This document shows positions 35,011 to 43,523 of a stretch of 61,166 bases of DNA, piece by piece. The number at the start of each line of letters is the position of its first letter. Within the stretch, counting starts at the first letter, position 1. A program made the translations under genes and the position numbers. Source of the stretch: Pseudomonadota bacterium. Lineage in GTDB: Bacteria > Pseudomonadota > Alphaproteobacteria > Rhodobacterales > Rhodobacteraceae. The stretch lies in contig JAIUPD010000017.1 of assembly GCA_020161615.1 (NCBI GenBank), positions 1 to 61,166 on the forward strand. Direction: 5' to 3'. The notes beneath the pieces are model-generated. The model was given only the letters and a program-made list of their open reading frames with translations, searched no databases and had not been told where the DNA came from.

Positions 35011-36069
35011 TTACTCGGCCGTCGCGGCCGCGGCGGAAGAGAGGATCAGGTCCAGCAGTTCCTGCCCCGGGGCTCCGCGGCTGTTCATGTCCTCGACCCA
35101 GGCCTGCCAGCTGGGCTCGACCGCCGCTTGCAGGGCGGCGCGCACATCCTCGGTCATCGGGACCCGCACCAGGCCGCGGGCCTCGAAATCGGCCTCGTTC
35201 TCGGCATCCACGGTTTCGTAGGCCTCGATCTGCTGGGCATAGGCGGCGGGGATCGCCTCGTCGATCAGGTCGCGATATTGCTGCGGCAGCGCGGCATAGG
35301 CGTCCTCATTGGCGGCCAGCACGCAGTTCACCGTGCCGAGGTTCCAGCGGTCCGTCACCCAGGTCGAGAGTTCCTGCAGCGAATAGGCGGTGAAGGCGTA
35401 GGTATAGGGATAGACGATCGCATCGAGCGCGCCCCGCTCCATCGAGCTGTAGAGATCGGGCGCGGGAATCGTGGTCGAGACCGCGCCCAGCGCCTGCATC
35501 AGCGCCGCATGCCCGCCCGAGGCGTTGACCCTGAGGCCCGACCAGGCGGCCAGATCCGCGGGCGGGGTGCCACGGCCCATGACTTCGTAGTTCGGCATCA
35601 GCACCGACATCACCGGCACCGCGCTCCAGCCTGCCCATTCCGCGGCGACGGCCGGGTGGCGCAGATACTCGGCATAGGTGCGATACTGGCTTTCCAGCGT
35701 CGGCAGCGGCAGCATGGCCAGGTTGAGGCCGGTCGAGATCGGCAGTTTGCCGGGATGGTAGAACGAGCAGACGGTCGCCATCTCGAAGGCGCCGATCTGC
35801 AGGCCGTCGATGTTCTCGGTCGGGTCGGACAGCACCGCGCCATATTGCAGCGACAGCTGGAAATTGCCGTCGGTCCTTTCCGACAGATAGGCGGCCAGCC
35901 CCTCGACCCCTTCGGTGAAGCCCCGGCGGTTGCCCCAGAGCGAGACCTGCCAGATGATCGCCGGGCCGTCGACCTCGGCGGCGCGGGCGGGTCCCGCGAC
36001 CGGCAGGCTCAGGCCGCTCAGCATCAGGGCCCCAAGGGCAATGGGGGTGCTCAATACGCGCATCGTCAT
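35011..36069 (-). CDS. TRAP substrate-binding protein, possible alicyclic acid
   Basis: A 352-residue periplasmic protein. Start ATG at 36069 with GGGAGGAAA; a signal peptide is visible (cut near PARA-AE, about residue 30). Binding blocks: IGAFEMATVCSFYHPGKLP, WSGLRVNASGGHAALMQALGA with the conserved arginine, and YSSMERGALDAIVYPYTYAF. It is long for the family. It lies between badK and the permeases, which points to cyclohexanecarboxylate or a related ring acid as ligand. Confidence 0.88.
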   Translation of the reverse strand: MTMRVLSTPIALGALMLSGLSLPVAGPARAAEVDGPAIIWQVSLWGNRRGFTEGVEGLAAYLSERTDGNFQLSLQYGAVLSDPTENIDGLQIGAFEMATVCSFYHPGKLPISTGLNLAMLPLPTLESQYRTYAEYLRHPAVAAEWAGWSAVPVMSVLMPNYEVMGRGTPPADLAAWSGLRVNASGGHAALMQALGAVSTTIPAPDLYSSMERGALDAIVYPYTYAFTAYSLQELSTWVTDRWNLGTVNCVLAANEDAYAALPQQYRDLIDEAIPAAYAQQIEAYETVDAENEADFEARGLVRVPMTEDVRAALQAAVEPSWQAWVEDMNSRGAPGQELLDLILSSAAAATAE

Positions 36070-36115
36070 GTTTTCCTCCCGTGACGTGGTTGTTTGGGCC
36101 GGGCGCGGGCTGCGC

Positions 36116-36892
36116 TCAGCGATGGGTGAAGGCGGGTTTGCGTTTCTCGGCGAAGGCATTCATGCCCTCGCGCCGGTCGTCGGTGGCGAAGGTCGCGTAG
36201 AGGAGGCGGCGCTCCAGATAGATCCCCTCGCTCAGATGCGTCTCATGCGCGTGGTTCACCGCTTCCTTGGCCAGCATCAGGATCGGGCGCGACCGCTGGG
36301 CGATGTCCCGGGCCAGGGCCACGGCGGCCTCCAGATAGGTGTCGAGCGGCAGGACCCGGCTGACGAGGCCCCGGGCCAGTGCCTCATCCGCCGCCATCAC
36401 GCGGCCGGACAGGATCATGTCCATAGCGACGGCCTTGCCGACGATCCGCGTCAGCCGCTGCGTGCCGCCCGCGCCGGGGATCACGCCGACGGCGGTTTCC
36501 GGCAGGCTGAAACGCGCGGTTTCCGAGGCGATCACGATGTCGCACATCAAGGCCAGCTCGCAGCCGCCCCCCGCCGCATGGCCGGAAACGGCGGCCACGA
36601 TGGGCTTGCGGCAGCGGGCGGGCCCCTCCCAGCTGCGGGTGATGAGCTGTTCGGCATAGACCTCGGCAAAGGTCTTGTCCTTCAGCTCCTTCAGGTCGGC
36701 TCCGGCAGCGAAGGCGCGGTCATGACCGGTCAGGACGATGGCGCCGATGGCATCATCCGCGTCGAAGGCCGCCAGCGCCGCCGACATCTCGGTCGTCAGC
36801 GCCAGATTCAGCGCATTCAGCGCCTCGGGCCGGTTCAGCCGCACGATACCGACCGGGCCCCGGGTTTCGGTCAGGATGGATGAATGGTTCAC
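36116..36892 (-). CDS. badK: Cyclohex-1-enecarboxyl-CoA hydratase-like crotonase
   Basis: Hydrates the ring double bond to 2-hydroxycyclohexanecarboxyl-CoA. 258 residues from a GTG preceded by AAGGAGAT. Both catalytic glutamates of true enoyl-CoA hydratases are present (GGGCELALMCD and SLPETAVGVIPGAGGTQRL), along with FAAGADLKEL for CoA. The BadK call rests on this being the missing step of the neighbouring bad/ali set and on the shared operator type upstream; a general fatty-acid hydratase is the alternative. The start overlaps the stop of a 56-codon reading frame (GTGA). Confidence 0.72.
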   Translation of the reverse strand: MNHSSILTETRGPVGIVRLNRPEALNALNLALTTEMSAALAAFDADDAIGAIVLTGHDRAFAAGADLKELKDKTFAEVYAEQLITRSWEGPARCRKPIVAAVSGHAAGGGCELALMCDIVIASETARFSLPETAVGVIPGAGGTQRLTRIVGKAVAMDMILSGRVMAADEALARGLVSRVLPLDTYLEAAVALARDIAQRSRPILMLAKEAVNHAHETHLSEGIYLERRLLYATFATDDRREGMNAFAEKRKPAFTHR

Positions 36893-37059
36893 GCGATCTC
36901 CTTGCCCCTTGCCACGGCCCCGACGACCGCGCGAGGCGGAGCGAGACTCCCGGTGCGCCCGGCGCAGGCCCGCCGCCGCCCCGGCCTCGGGATGAGCGGG
37001 ACACCCCCCTTGGAAGCCAAGCCTCCAGGGGCGCGGGCACGCAGGACGGCCGCCTTCAT
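36889..37059 (-). CDS. Possible small ORF or alcohol-dehydrogenase remnant upstream of badK
   Basis: A 56-codon frame starting ATG at 37059 behind a strong GGAGGAG, 25 bases downstream of the operator at 37084, and ending in the GTGA overlap with badK. The first residues (MKAAVLRA) look like the start of a zinc-type alcohol dehydrogenase, but the rest is Arg/Gly/Pro-rich with no domain. It could be a decayed dehydrogenase gene or a leader frame that couples translation to badK. Confidence 0.35.
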   Translation of the reverse strand: MKAAVLRARAPGGLASKGGVPLIPRPGRRRACAGRTGSLAPPRAVVGAVARGKEIA

Positions 37060-37083
37060 GAGATTCTCCTCCACCTCATAACT

Positions 37084-37101
37084 ATGTAAACACATTAACA
37101 C
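37084..37101. promoter_or_regulatory. Second BadR-type operator, badK operon/acyl-CoA dehydrogenase promoter
   Basis: ATGTAAACACATTAACAC matches the form ATGTnAAnnnnTTnACAT seen at 27654-27671 at every fixed position but the last. It sits in the 398-base gap between the badK side and the acyl-CoA dehydrogenase. The rest of the gap (37102-37290) holds no further clear feature apart from AAGGGAGAG before 37291. Confidence 0.55.
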
Positions 37102-37290
37102 AGTTACGGCAAGCTCGACGCGATCCACGCCGCGTTGAGCCTGTATTCCTCACGAACATTACCGCAGATCATCGCGGAAATCTGTGCACCCAGCGTGGGT
37201 TCTCTTGCACTTTGGGCGAGAGATTCAGCTTGCGGCAAGCGCGTTAAATGACAATATATTGCCCTTAAATCCGACCAAGGGAGAGCATTC

Positions 37291-38445
37291 ATGAGCCTCG
37301 ACAAGGACATTCGCGACCAATTGGTTGCCACGATTCGGCGCTTTGTCGACGAACGGCTGATCCCCGCGGAAAGCGGCGTGGCGGAGCGTGACGCCATGCC
37401 CGAGGCCCTGGTGGGCGAGATGCGCGAACTTGGCCTTTTCGGCCTTTCCATCGCCGAAGAATACGGCGGCCTCGGCCTGACGATGGAGGAAGAAGCGCTG
37501 GTCATTCTGGAACTGGGCCGCGCCGCGCCTGCCTTCCGCTCGATGATCGCCACGAATGTTGGCATCGGCAGCCAGGGCATCGCGCTGGACGGAACGCCGG
37601 AACAGAAGGCCCGCTATCTGCCGCGGCTGGCCAGCGGCTCGCTGATCGGCTCCTTCGCGCTGACCGAGCCCGAGGTCGGTTCGGACGCGGGAGCGGTGCG
37701 CACCTCGGCCCGGAAGGACGGCGATCATTACGTGCTGAACGGCACCAAGCGCTTCATCACCAACGCGCCGATTGCCGGACTCTTCACCGTCATGGCCCGC
37801 ACCGACCCGTCACAGAAAGGGGCGCGCGGGGTTTCCGCCTTCGCGGTCGAGGCGGGAACGCCGGGGCTGTCGGTCGGCAAACCCGAGCACAAGATGGGCC
37901 AGCAGGGCGCGCATGTCGCCGATGTGGTGTTTCAGGATTGCCGCATCCAGGCCGACGCGCTGATCGGCGGGGTCGAGGGGATGGGCTTCAAGACGGCGAT
38001 GAAGGTGCTGGACAAGGGCCGCCTGCATATCGCTGCCGCCTGCACCGGGCTCGCGCTACGGATCATTGACGACATGGTGGATTACGCGATGGGGCGGCAG
38101 CAATTCGGCCGGCCGATCAGCGAGTTCCAGCTGTTGCAGGCGATGTTCGCCGACAGCCACGCCGAGGCCTATGCGGCGCGCGCGATGGTGCTGGACGCGG
38201 CCCGGCGCCGGGATGCGGGCGAGGATGTGAGCGTTGAGGCGGCCAGCGCCAAGATGTTCGCCTCGGAAATGGTCGGCCGGGTCGCGGACCGCAATGTGCA
38301 GGTCCATGGCGGCAACGGCTATATCCGCGACTACCGGGCCGAGCAGCTGTTCCGCGACGCGCGGCTGTTCCGCATCTACGAGGGCACGACGCAGATCCAA
38401 CAGGGCATCATCGCCCGCGAGATGATCCGCCGCCGGGCCGGGTAA
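37291..38445 (+). CDS. Acyl-CoA dehydrogenase
   Basis: A 384-residue FAD enzyme with all standard blocks: IAEEYGGLGLTMEEEA, FALTEPEVGSDAGAVRT, LNGTKRFITNAP, GRQQFGRPISEFQLLQ, QVHGGNGYIRDY and the catalytic Glu in IYEGTTQIQ. It is divergent from the badK operon and shares its operator region. It may oxidise pimeloyl-CoA or a ring acyl-CoA; unlike aliB it has the usual catalytic Glu. A clean terminator follows. Confidence 0.9.
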   Translation: MSLDKDIRDQLVATIRRFVDERLIPAESGVAERDAMPEALVGEMRELGLFGLSIAEEYGGLGLTMEEEALVILELGRAAPAFRSMIATNVGIGSQGIALDGTPEQKARYLPRLASGSLIGSFALTEPEVGSDAGAVRTSARKDGDHYVLNGTKRFITNAPIAGLFTVMARTDPSQKGARGVSAFAVEAGTPGLSVGKPEHKMGQQGAHVADVVFQDCRIQADALIGGVEGMGFKTAMKVLDKGRLHIAAACTGLALRIIDDMVDYAMGRQQFGRPISEFQLLQAMFADSHAEAYAARAMVLDAARRRDAGEDVSVEAASAKMFASEMVGRVADRNVQVHGGNGYIRDYRAEQLFRDARLFRIYEGTTQIQQGIIAREMIRRRAG

Positions 38446-38460
38446 ACGACGGAAACGCGA

Positions 38461-38486
38461 AAGGCCGGGGTTTGCGCCCCGGCCTT
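38461..38486. terminator. Hairpin between convergent genes
   Basis: Perfect ten-bp stem AAGGCCGGGG (38461-38470) with CCCCGGCCTT (38477-38486), six-base loop. It ends the acyl-CoA dehydrogenase transcript and can serve the convergent aminotransferase gene. Confidence 0.75.
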
Positions 38487-38510
38487 CCTGGTCTTCCAGA
38501 GAGGGGGCGG

Positions 38511-39770
38511 TCAGGCCGCCTCGCCCAGACCTTTCAGCGCGGCCAGAAGCTGGGCCACTTCCTGCTCGGTGTTGTAGTGGCAGAGCGAAATGCGGATGCA
38601 ATCGGGCAGGCCCAGCGGGTTCAGCACATTGCCGCTGTAATGGTCGGCCTTGCGGGTATGGGTGCGGATCCCCTGCTCGTTCAGCATGCGCACCACCTCG
38701 GGCGAGGGCGTTCCCTTGACCACGATCGACACCAGCCCCTCACGCGCCGGGTTGTCGGCGCCCGCCAGGATCGTCACATGCGCCATATCGCGCAGGCCCG
38801 GCAGATTGCCGATGCCATTGATCATGCTGTCGGTCAGATGGGTTTCGTAGTCGTGGATGGCGCGGCCCGCGGCCTCGATCCGGGCGCGGGGCTCGGTCTC
38901 CTGCGAGACCTCGCCGCCCAGCCAGTCGAAATAGGCCACGACATCCGAGAGCGTGGCATAGGCGCCGGTGTCGCGGGTGCCGAATTCCCAGCCGGTCGCC
39001 GGGCCGTCGATCAGCATGTCATGGGGCATCGCGCCCAGCTTGTCCGAGATCCAGGCCATGCCAAAGCCGTGGCGCGAGAACATCTTGTAAGGCGAGATCA
39101 CGTAGCCATCGACATCATAGGCGGCGAGGTCGATCTGGCCATGCGCCGCGTGCTGGATGCCGTCGACCACGATCAGGCACCCGGGCGCGACCGCGCGAAT
39201 CGCCTTCGAGATCGCCGCCACATCCATCCCCATGCCGGTGACGGGCGAGGCATGCAGGATCGTCGCCACCGCCACATCCGGGGTCATCCGCGCGGCATAA
39301 TCGGCGGCGGTGACGGTGCCGGTCGCGTTGTCATGGGGGACGTTCACATACTCCAGACCGGCAATCTCGGCCCAGCGGCGGGCGGCACTGCGCGAGGCCG
39401 GATGCTCGATGGACGAGCCGATGACCTTGCCCCCTTTCGGCGCGTTCACGCAGGCGGTTCGGATGACGCGGAACAGCAGTTCGGTGCCGCTTTCGCCCAT
39501 GAAGAACTGCCCGGATCTGGCGTTCATCAGCAGCGCCATATCGGCCTTGGCGGCGTTGATCTTGTCAACCAGCGCATGCGCGGCGACGTTGTCACGGCCC
39601 TGATTGTCGGGGATCGCGGCGAAGAAGGCCGAGGTCTCGACCACCGATTTCAGCGTCAGCGCGCCGCCCGCATTCTCGAAGAAGATGCGCTCGCCCTGGA
39701 AGGGGCAGCTGTCGACATGGGCGAAGCGGTCGCGGATGGCGGAAATCAGGGTCGGGTTGCCGGTGATCAT
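38511..39770 (-). CDS. Class V aminotransferase-fold PLP enzyme
   Basis: A 419-residue PLP enzyme starting at ATG 39770, after AGGA. PLP lysine Lys229 in ISPYKMFSRHG, Asp203 in VVDGIQHAAHG. The family includes cysteine desulfurase-like and isopenicillin epimerase-like proteins, so transamination, desulfuration and racemisation are all open. The 258-base gap upstream separates it from the acetamidase gene, so it may have its own promoter. The N-terminus FQGERIFFENAGG is typical of the group. Confidence 0.8.
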   Translation of the reverse strand: MITGNPTLISAIRDRFAHVDSCPFQGERIFFENAGGALTLKSVVETSAFFAAIPDNQGRDNVAAHALVDKINAAKADMALLMNARSGQFFMGESGTELLFRVIRTACVNAPKGGKVIGSSIEHPASRSAARRWAEIAGLEYVNVPHDNATGTVTAADYAARMTPDVAVATILHASPVTGMGMDVAAISKAIRAVAPGCLIVVDGIQHAAHGQIDLAAYDVDGYVISPYKMFSRHGFGMAWISDKLGAMPHDMLIDGPATGWEFGTRDTGAYATLSDVVAYFDWLGGEVSQETEPRARIEAAGRAIHDYETHLTDSMINGIGNLPGLRDMAHVTILAGADNPAREGLVSIVVKGTPSPEVVRMLNEQGIRTHTRKADHYSGNVLNPLGLPDCIRISLCHYNTEQEVAQLLAALKGLGEAA

Positions 39771-39973
39771 GGCGAAAGTCCTGTCTTGCGGTGCGTTGGC
39801 GGGCCGTCCCCGTCCGGGGAAAGGGCATGGTCTGTCGTTAGGGGTGGCAGGCCGGTATCGAAGCGACGGCGGCCCGTCGGGATGAAAGATCGTGCGGATC
39901 GCGCCCGGGGGGGCGGAAGGTATCCGCCTCCCATAGCAATCCGGCAACGTCCAGGATGCGGTGTTTTTTCGCC

Positions 39974-39987
39974 TTCTGCATTCAGAA
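39974..39987. promoter_or_regulatory. Short palindrome upstream of the aminotransferase gene
   Basis: TTCTGCATTCAGAA is an inverted repeat with five-base arms and a four-base spacer, about 200 bases upstream of the start at 39770. It is a possible operator; chance is a serious alternative. Nothing else is seen in 39771-40028. Confidence 0.3.
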
Positions 39988-40028
39988 AAACTGTGGGTCG
40001 GCTCGGTGGCCGGCAGATAATCTGACGA

Positions 40029-40976
40029 TCACCTCCGCCGCGCGCCCGTCAGGCTGCGGCGGTCCAGGCGGCAATGCACACCCTTCTGGCCATTGACCAC
40101 CTGGGTGATGCTGAGGTCGGCCAGCAGGCTGGCATGGCGATAGGCTTCCAGCCGGGTCAGGTCGGAATGGGCGCAGATCCAGTCCAGCATGCGCGCGGCC
40201 GCCTGCTGCGTGGCGCTGTCCAGATCCTCGGCGAAGCCCATGGTGATGATCGCGTCGTCGAGTTCGATTTCCGGCGCCTCGGGGGCGGTGCCCTTCTCCA
40301 GCGTGAAGCGGAACTGGCCGTTCAGCGCGGTTTCCAGCGCCGTGTCGCAGATCTCGCCGTCGCCTTGCAGCGCGTGGCCGTCGCCCGCCAGAAAGAGGGC
40401 CCCGGGCACCTGCACCGGAAAGCTGATCCGGGCGCCCTGGCGGAAGGCGCGATTGTCGACATTGCCACCGAAGGTGCCGGGCGGGACGGAGCTGACGCGG
40501 ACCCCGGCCGGCGTCACGGCGAGGATGCCGAAGAAGGGCGCGAGCGCGACCTCGGGGCCCCAAGGCAGGCGGGCGGTGCGGCGGACGGGATCGATGGGCA
40601 CGACCAGGCTTTCATAGGCGGGGGCGAGGTCGGGAAAGAGGCCGAAACCGGGCTCGATCGCGCTCCACCCCCAGTCTTGGGCGAAGTCCACCGCCTCGAC
40701 CTCGACAATCAGCCGGTCGCCGGGCTCGGCACCCTCGATATAGACGGGCCCCGTCAGCATATGCGGGCCGAGGTCGGGTTTCTGCGCCGCCATCACCGCG
40801 CGGTGGCTGTCCAGCGGCCGATGCGGGCTGCCCTCCCCCGGCAGGTTGCGCGGGCCGCCCGAGAGCGTGTCGATCCGCACACTGTCGCCGGGCCGGATGC
40901 GCAGCACCGGGACGGCAGCGGAATCGAGATGGCCCCAGAGGATCGTCTCGGGCGTGGTGGGCAGATGGTGGAGCAT
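40029..40976 (-). CDS. Acetamidase/formamidase-family amidohydrolase
   Basis: Hydrolyses short amides to acid plus ammonia. About 315 residues from the ATG at 40976 (MLHHLPTTPETILWG, the family's usual beginning); an ATG at 41021 in the same frame would add 15 residues. Hallmarks: RIRPGDSVRIDTLSG, HMLTGPVYIEGAEPGD, GTFGGNVDNRAFRQGARISFPV and the DGHALQGDGEICDTALE block around the zinc site. It is in the operon with two aldolase-like proteins and an aminotransferase. Confidence 0.88.
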   Translation of the reverse strand: MLHHLPTTPETILWGHLDSAAVPVLRIRPGDSVRIDTLSGGPRNLPGEGSPHRPLDSHRAVMAAQKPDLGPHMLTGPVYIEGAEPGDRLIVEVEAVDFAQDWGWSAIEPGFGLFPDLAPAYESLVVPIDPVRRTARLPWGPEVALAPFFGILAVTPAGVRVSSVPPGTFGGNVDNRAFRQGARISFPVQVPGALFLAGDGHALQGDGEICDTALETALNGQFRFTLEKGTAPEAPEIELDDAIITMGFAEDLDSATQQAAARMLDWICAHSDLTRLEAYRHASLLADLSITQVVNGQKGVHCRLDRRSLTGARRR

Positions 40977-41063
40977 GGCGGGTCCCGGAAGCGGCAAAGA
41001 GAAAGGCGGCGCGCCCTTCATGACGCGCCGCCCCGGCGATGAAAAGCCTTGATCCGGCGCGGA

Positions 41064-41990
41064 TCAGAGCGCCGCGCGGGGATCGTGCCGCGCGACGCGC
41101 GACAGCAGGTAATCCACTTCGGCCCGGGCCTGGGCCATCAGCACGCTGCCCGGCTTGCGCTGCGCGGCCGAGGTCAGGATGCCGCGCTTTTGCAGCACAT
41201 ATTTGCGCACGGCGAGGCCGACGCCCTGCTGCTGCTCGTAACGCATGAGCGGCAGATGCGCGTCGAAGAGGTCATGGGCCGCCTCGCGCTCGCCCGCCGC
41301 CGACAGCCGCACGATATCGGCAAGCGCGTCGGTGAAGCCGTAGCCGGTCATCGCCCCGTCGGCGCCGCGCTCCATCTCGAAATCGAGGAAGAGCGCGCCG
41401 TTGCCGGTCAGGATCGACACCGGGCGCAGGCGTCCCTCGGCCTGGAACCGCCGCAGCGCCGAGATCTTCTCCAGCCCCGGCCAGTCCTCGTGCTTGAGCA
41501 TCACGCAGGACGGGTTGGCCTGGATGATGTCGCGGACCACGCCCGGGCTCATCACCACGCTCAGGGTCAGCGGATAATCCTGCAAGACCCAGGGAATATC
41601 ACGGCCCACGGCCTCGACCGCCTGGTCGAAATAGCCGCGGATCTGGTCGTCGGTGCGCAGCGCGGGCGTGGGGGCGATCATCACCCCCGCCGCGCCGAGC
41701 GCCATCGACTCGCCCGCCAGCCGCCGCATGGCCGCCAGCCCCGGGGCCGAGACGCCGACCACGATCGGCAGCGCCGAGCGCGTCACCACCCGGCGCACGA
41801 TCTCGAGCGATTCCTCGGCTTCGAGCTTGTTCGCCTCGCCCATGATGCCGAGGATGGTGATCCCCGTCGCCCCGGCCCGGGCGTAGAAATCCGTCAGCCG
41901 GTCGAGCGAGTCGAGGTCAAGCCTGCCATCGTCGTGAAACGGCGTGGCGGCGATGGCGTAAACGCCCTTGGCCTTGTGATCGAAGCTCAA
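41064..41990 (-). CDS. Dihydrodipicolinate synthase-family aldolase/lyase
   Basis: A 308-residue TIM-barrel enzyme of the DapA/NAL superfamily with Schiff-base Lys166 (VMLKHEDWPG) and Tyr139 (LQDYPL). The usual GTTGE loop is replaced by GIMGEANKL, so it is not DapA. Such proteins split or join 2-keto acids. The start overlaps the RraA-like stop by four bases. It is probably involved in the last cleavage of a catabolic route. Confidence 0.85.
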   Translation of the reverse strand: MSFDHKAKGVYAIAATPFHDDGRLDLDSLDRLTDFYARAGATGITILGIMGEANKLEAEESLEIVRRVVTRSALPIVVGVSAPGLAAMRRLAGESMALGAAGVMIAPTPALRTDDQIRGYFDQAVEAVGRDIPWVLQDYPLTLSVVMSPGVVRDIIQANPSCVMLKHEDWPGLEKISALRRFQAEGRLRPVSILTGNGALFLDFEMERGADGAMTGYGFTDALADIVRLSAAGEREAAHDLFDAHLPLMRYEQQQGVGLAVRKYVLQKRGILTSAAQRKPGSVLMAQARAEVDYLLSRVARHDPRAAL

Positions 41991-42706
41991 AACCCGTTCT
42001 CCGCCTTCCAGGCGGCGTAGCGCGCCTTGTTCTCGGCGTTGGACGGATAGAGGCCCGGCAGCGGATGGCCCGCTTCGACCTGACTCATGATCCAGCCTTC
42101 CAGGCGCTCCTGCTCGATGCCTTCGGTGACGACTTCATCGACCAGCTTCGCGGGGATCAGCACGGCGCCATCCTCGTCCACCACGATCAGGTCGTCGGGA
42201 TAGACTGCGACGCCACCGCAGGCGACAGGTTCCTGCCAGTTGACGAAGGTCAGCCCGGCGACGGAGGCCGGGGCGGCGACGCCCGCGCACCAGATCGGCA
42301 GCCGGGTGCCACGAACGCCCGCCACGTCGCGGACCGCGCCATCGGTGACCAGCGCCGCGATGCCGCGTTTCTGCATGCGGGCGCAGAGGATGTCGCCGAA
42401 GATCCCGGCATCGGTCACGCCCATGGCGTCGACCACGGCGATCACGCCTTCGGGCATTGCCTCGATGGCGGCGCGGGTCGAGATGGGCGAACCCCAGCTT
42501 TCCGGCGTCGCCAGATCCTCGCGCGCGGGGACGAAGCGCAGGGTGAAGGCGCGGCCGACGATGCGGGGCTGGCCGGGTTCCAGCGGCATGGCGCCGCGCA
42601 GATAGACATTGCGCAGGCCCTTCTTCAGCAGGATCGTGGTCAGGGTGGCGGTGGTGACGGCTTTCAGCTCGGCGATGGCCCGGGCTTCGTCATAGGGAAG
42701 GGTCAT
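41987..42706 (-). CDS. RraA-like family protein (possible 4-hydroxy-4-methyl-2-oxoglutarate aldolase type)
   Basis: A 239-residue protein with the RraA-family active-site block GDILCARMQKRGIAALVTDGAVRDV and VYPDDLIVVDEDGAVLIP. Family members are either RNase E regulators or metal-dependent pyruvate-releasing aldolases. The operon with a DHDPS-type lyase, an SDR and aminotransferases favours the aldolase or a related enzyme role. It has an extra C-terminal helix (to LYPSNAENKARYAAWKAENGF) not found in the short RraA regulator. Confidence 0.8.
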   Translation of the reverse strand: MTLPYDEARAIAELKAVTTATLTTILLKKGLRNVYLRGAMPLEPGQPRIVGRAFTLRFVPAREDLATPESWGSPISTRAAIEAMPEGVIAVVDAMGVTDAGIFGDILCARMQKRGIAALVTDGAVRDVAGVRGTRLPIWCAGVAAPASVAGLTFVNWQEPVACGGVAVYPDDLIVVDEDGAVLIPAKLVDEVVTEGIEQERLEGWIMSQVEAGHPLPGLYPSNAENKARYAAWKAENGF

Positions 42707-42717
42707 GGAAATTCTCC

Positions 42718-43503
42718 TCAGATGCTGGGCACATAGCCGCCATCCACACGGATGGTGCTGCCGGTGATGTAGCCGGCGCGGGCGCTGGCCAGGAAGGCGA
42801 CCATATCGCCATATTCGGAGGGCTCGCCGTAGCGGCCGGCGGGGATCGCGGCGAGGCTTTCGGCCTGAACCTCGGCCAGCGGGCGGCCCTCGCGCTGGGC
42901 TTTCTGCTCGTCCAGGAAGCTGATGCGCGGCGTGGCGATGCGCCCGGGCAGGACGATATTGGCGGTGATCCCGTCGGCGCCGATCTCACGCGCCAGCGTC
43001 TTCGACCAGCCGACCAGCGCGATGCGCAGGGCGTTCGACAGGCCCAGATTGGGGATCGGCGCGATCACGCCCGACGAGGTCGAGGTGATGATCCGGCCCC
43101 ATTTGCGGGCCCTCATGCCGGGCAACACCCGGTCGGTGATGGCGATGACCGACAGCACCATGGATTCGAAGCTGGCCCGCCAGAGCGCCGGGTCCTGACC
43201 CGAGACGGTGCCGGGACGCGGGCCGCCGGTGTTGTTGACCAGAATGTCGACCGGGCCCCACTCGGCCTCTATCCGGGCGATGTTGGGCTCGATGGCGCCC
43301 GCGTCGCCCAGGTCCCAGGCCATCGACATCGCCTGCCCGCCGGTGGCGCGCAGGGCCTCGGCATTGGCTTCCGCCGCCTTGGGGTCGATATCGGCCAGCA
43401 CCACCTTGACGCCCTCGGCCGCCAGCGAGCGGGCGATGGCCCCGCCCAGACCGCCCCCGGCACCGAGAACCAGCGCCACCTTTCCCGAAATCCCGAAATC
43501 CAT
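42718..43503 (-). CDS. SDR-family protein lacking the Tyr-Lys pair
   Basis: A 261-residue SDR with an intact cofactor loop (LGAGGGLG, 13-20), Asp38 (LADID) and Ser143 in STSSG, but the expected YxxxK reads SNALR: Ser156 and Arg160 stand where Tyr and Lys should be. The neighbouring sequence PIPNLGLSNALRIALVGWSKTLA is otherwise SDR-like, and similar members exist in the database families I know. It may use a different proton donor, bind without redox chemistry, or act as lyase or isomerase. Confidence 0.85.
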   Translation of the reverse strand: MDFGISGKVALVLGAGGGLGGAIARSLAAEGVKVVLADIDPKAAEANAEALRATGGQAMSMAWDLGDAGAIEPNIARIEAEWGPVDILVNNTGGPRPGTVSGQDPALWRASFESMVLSVIAITDRVLPGMRARKWGRIITSTSSGVIAPIPNLGLSNALRIALVGWSKTLAREIGADGITANIVLPGRIATPRISFLDEQKAQREGRPLAEVQAESLAAIPAGRYGEPSEYGDMVAFLASARAGYITGSTIRVDGGYVPSI

Positions 43504-43523
43504 TGCTGTCGTCCTTTGTCGTG

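Noticed and set aside
37081-37101. Catabolite-regulator (CRP/FNR-type) site reading of the 37084 dyad
   Set aside because: The TGTGA/TTGAT cores are absent, while the match to the 27654 site is at nearly every fixed position.
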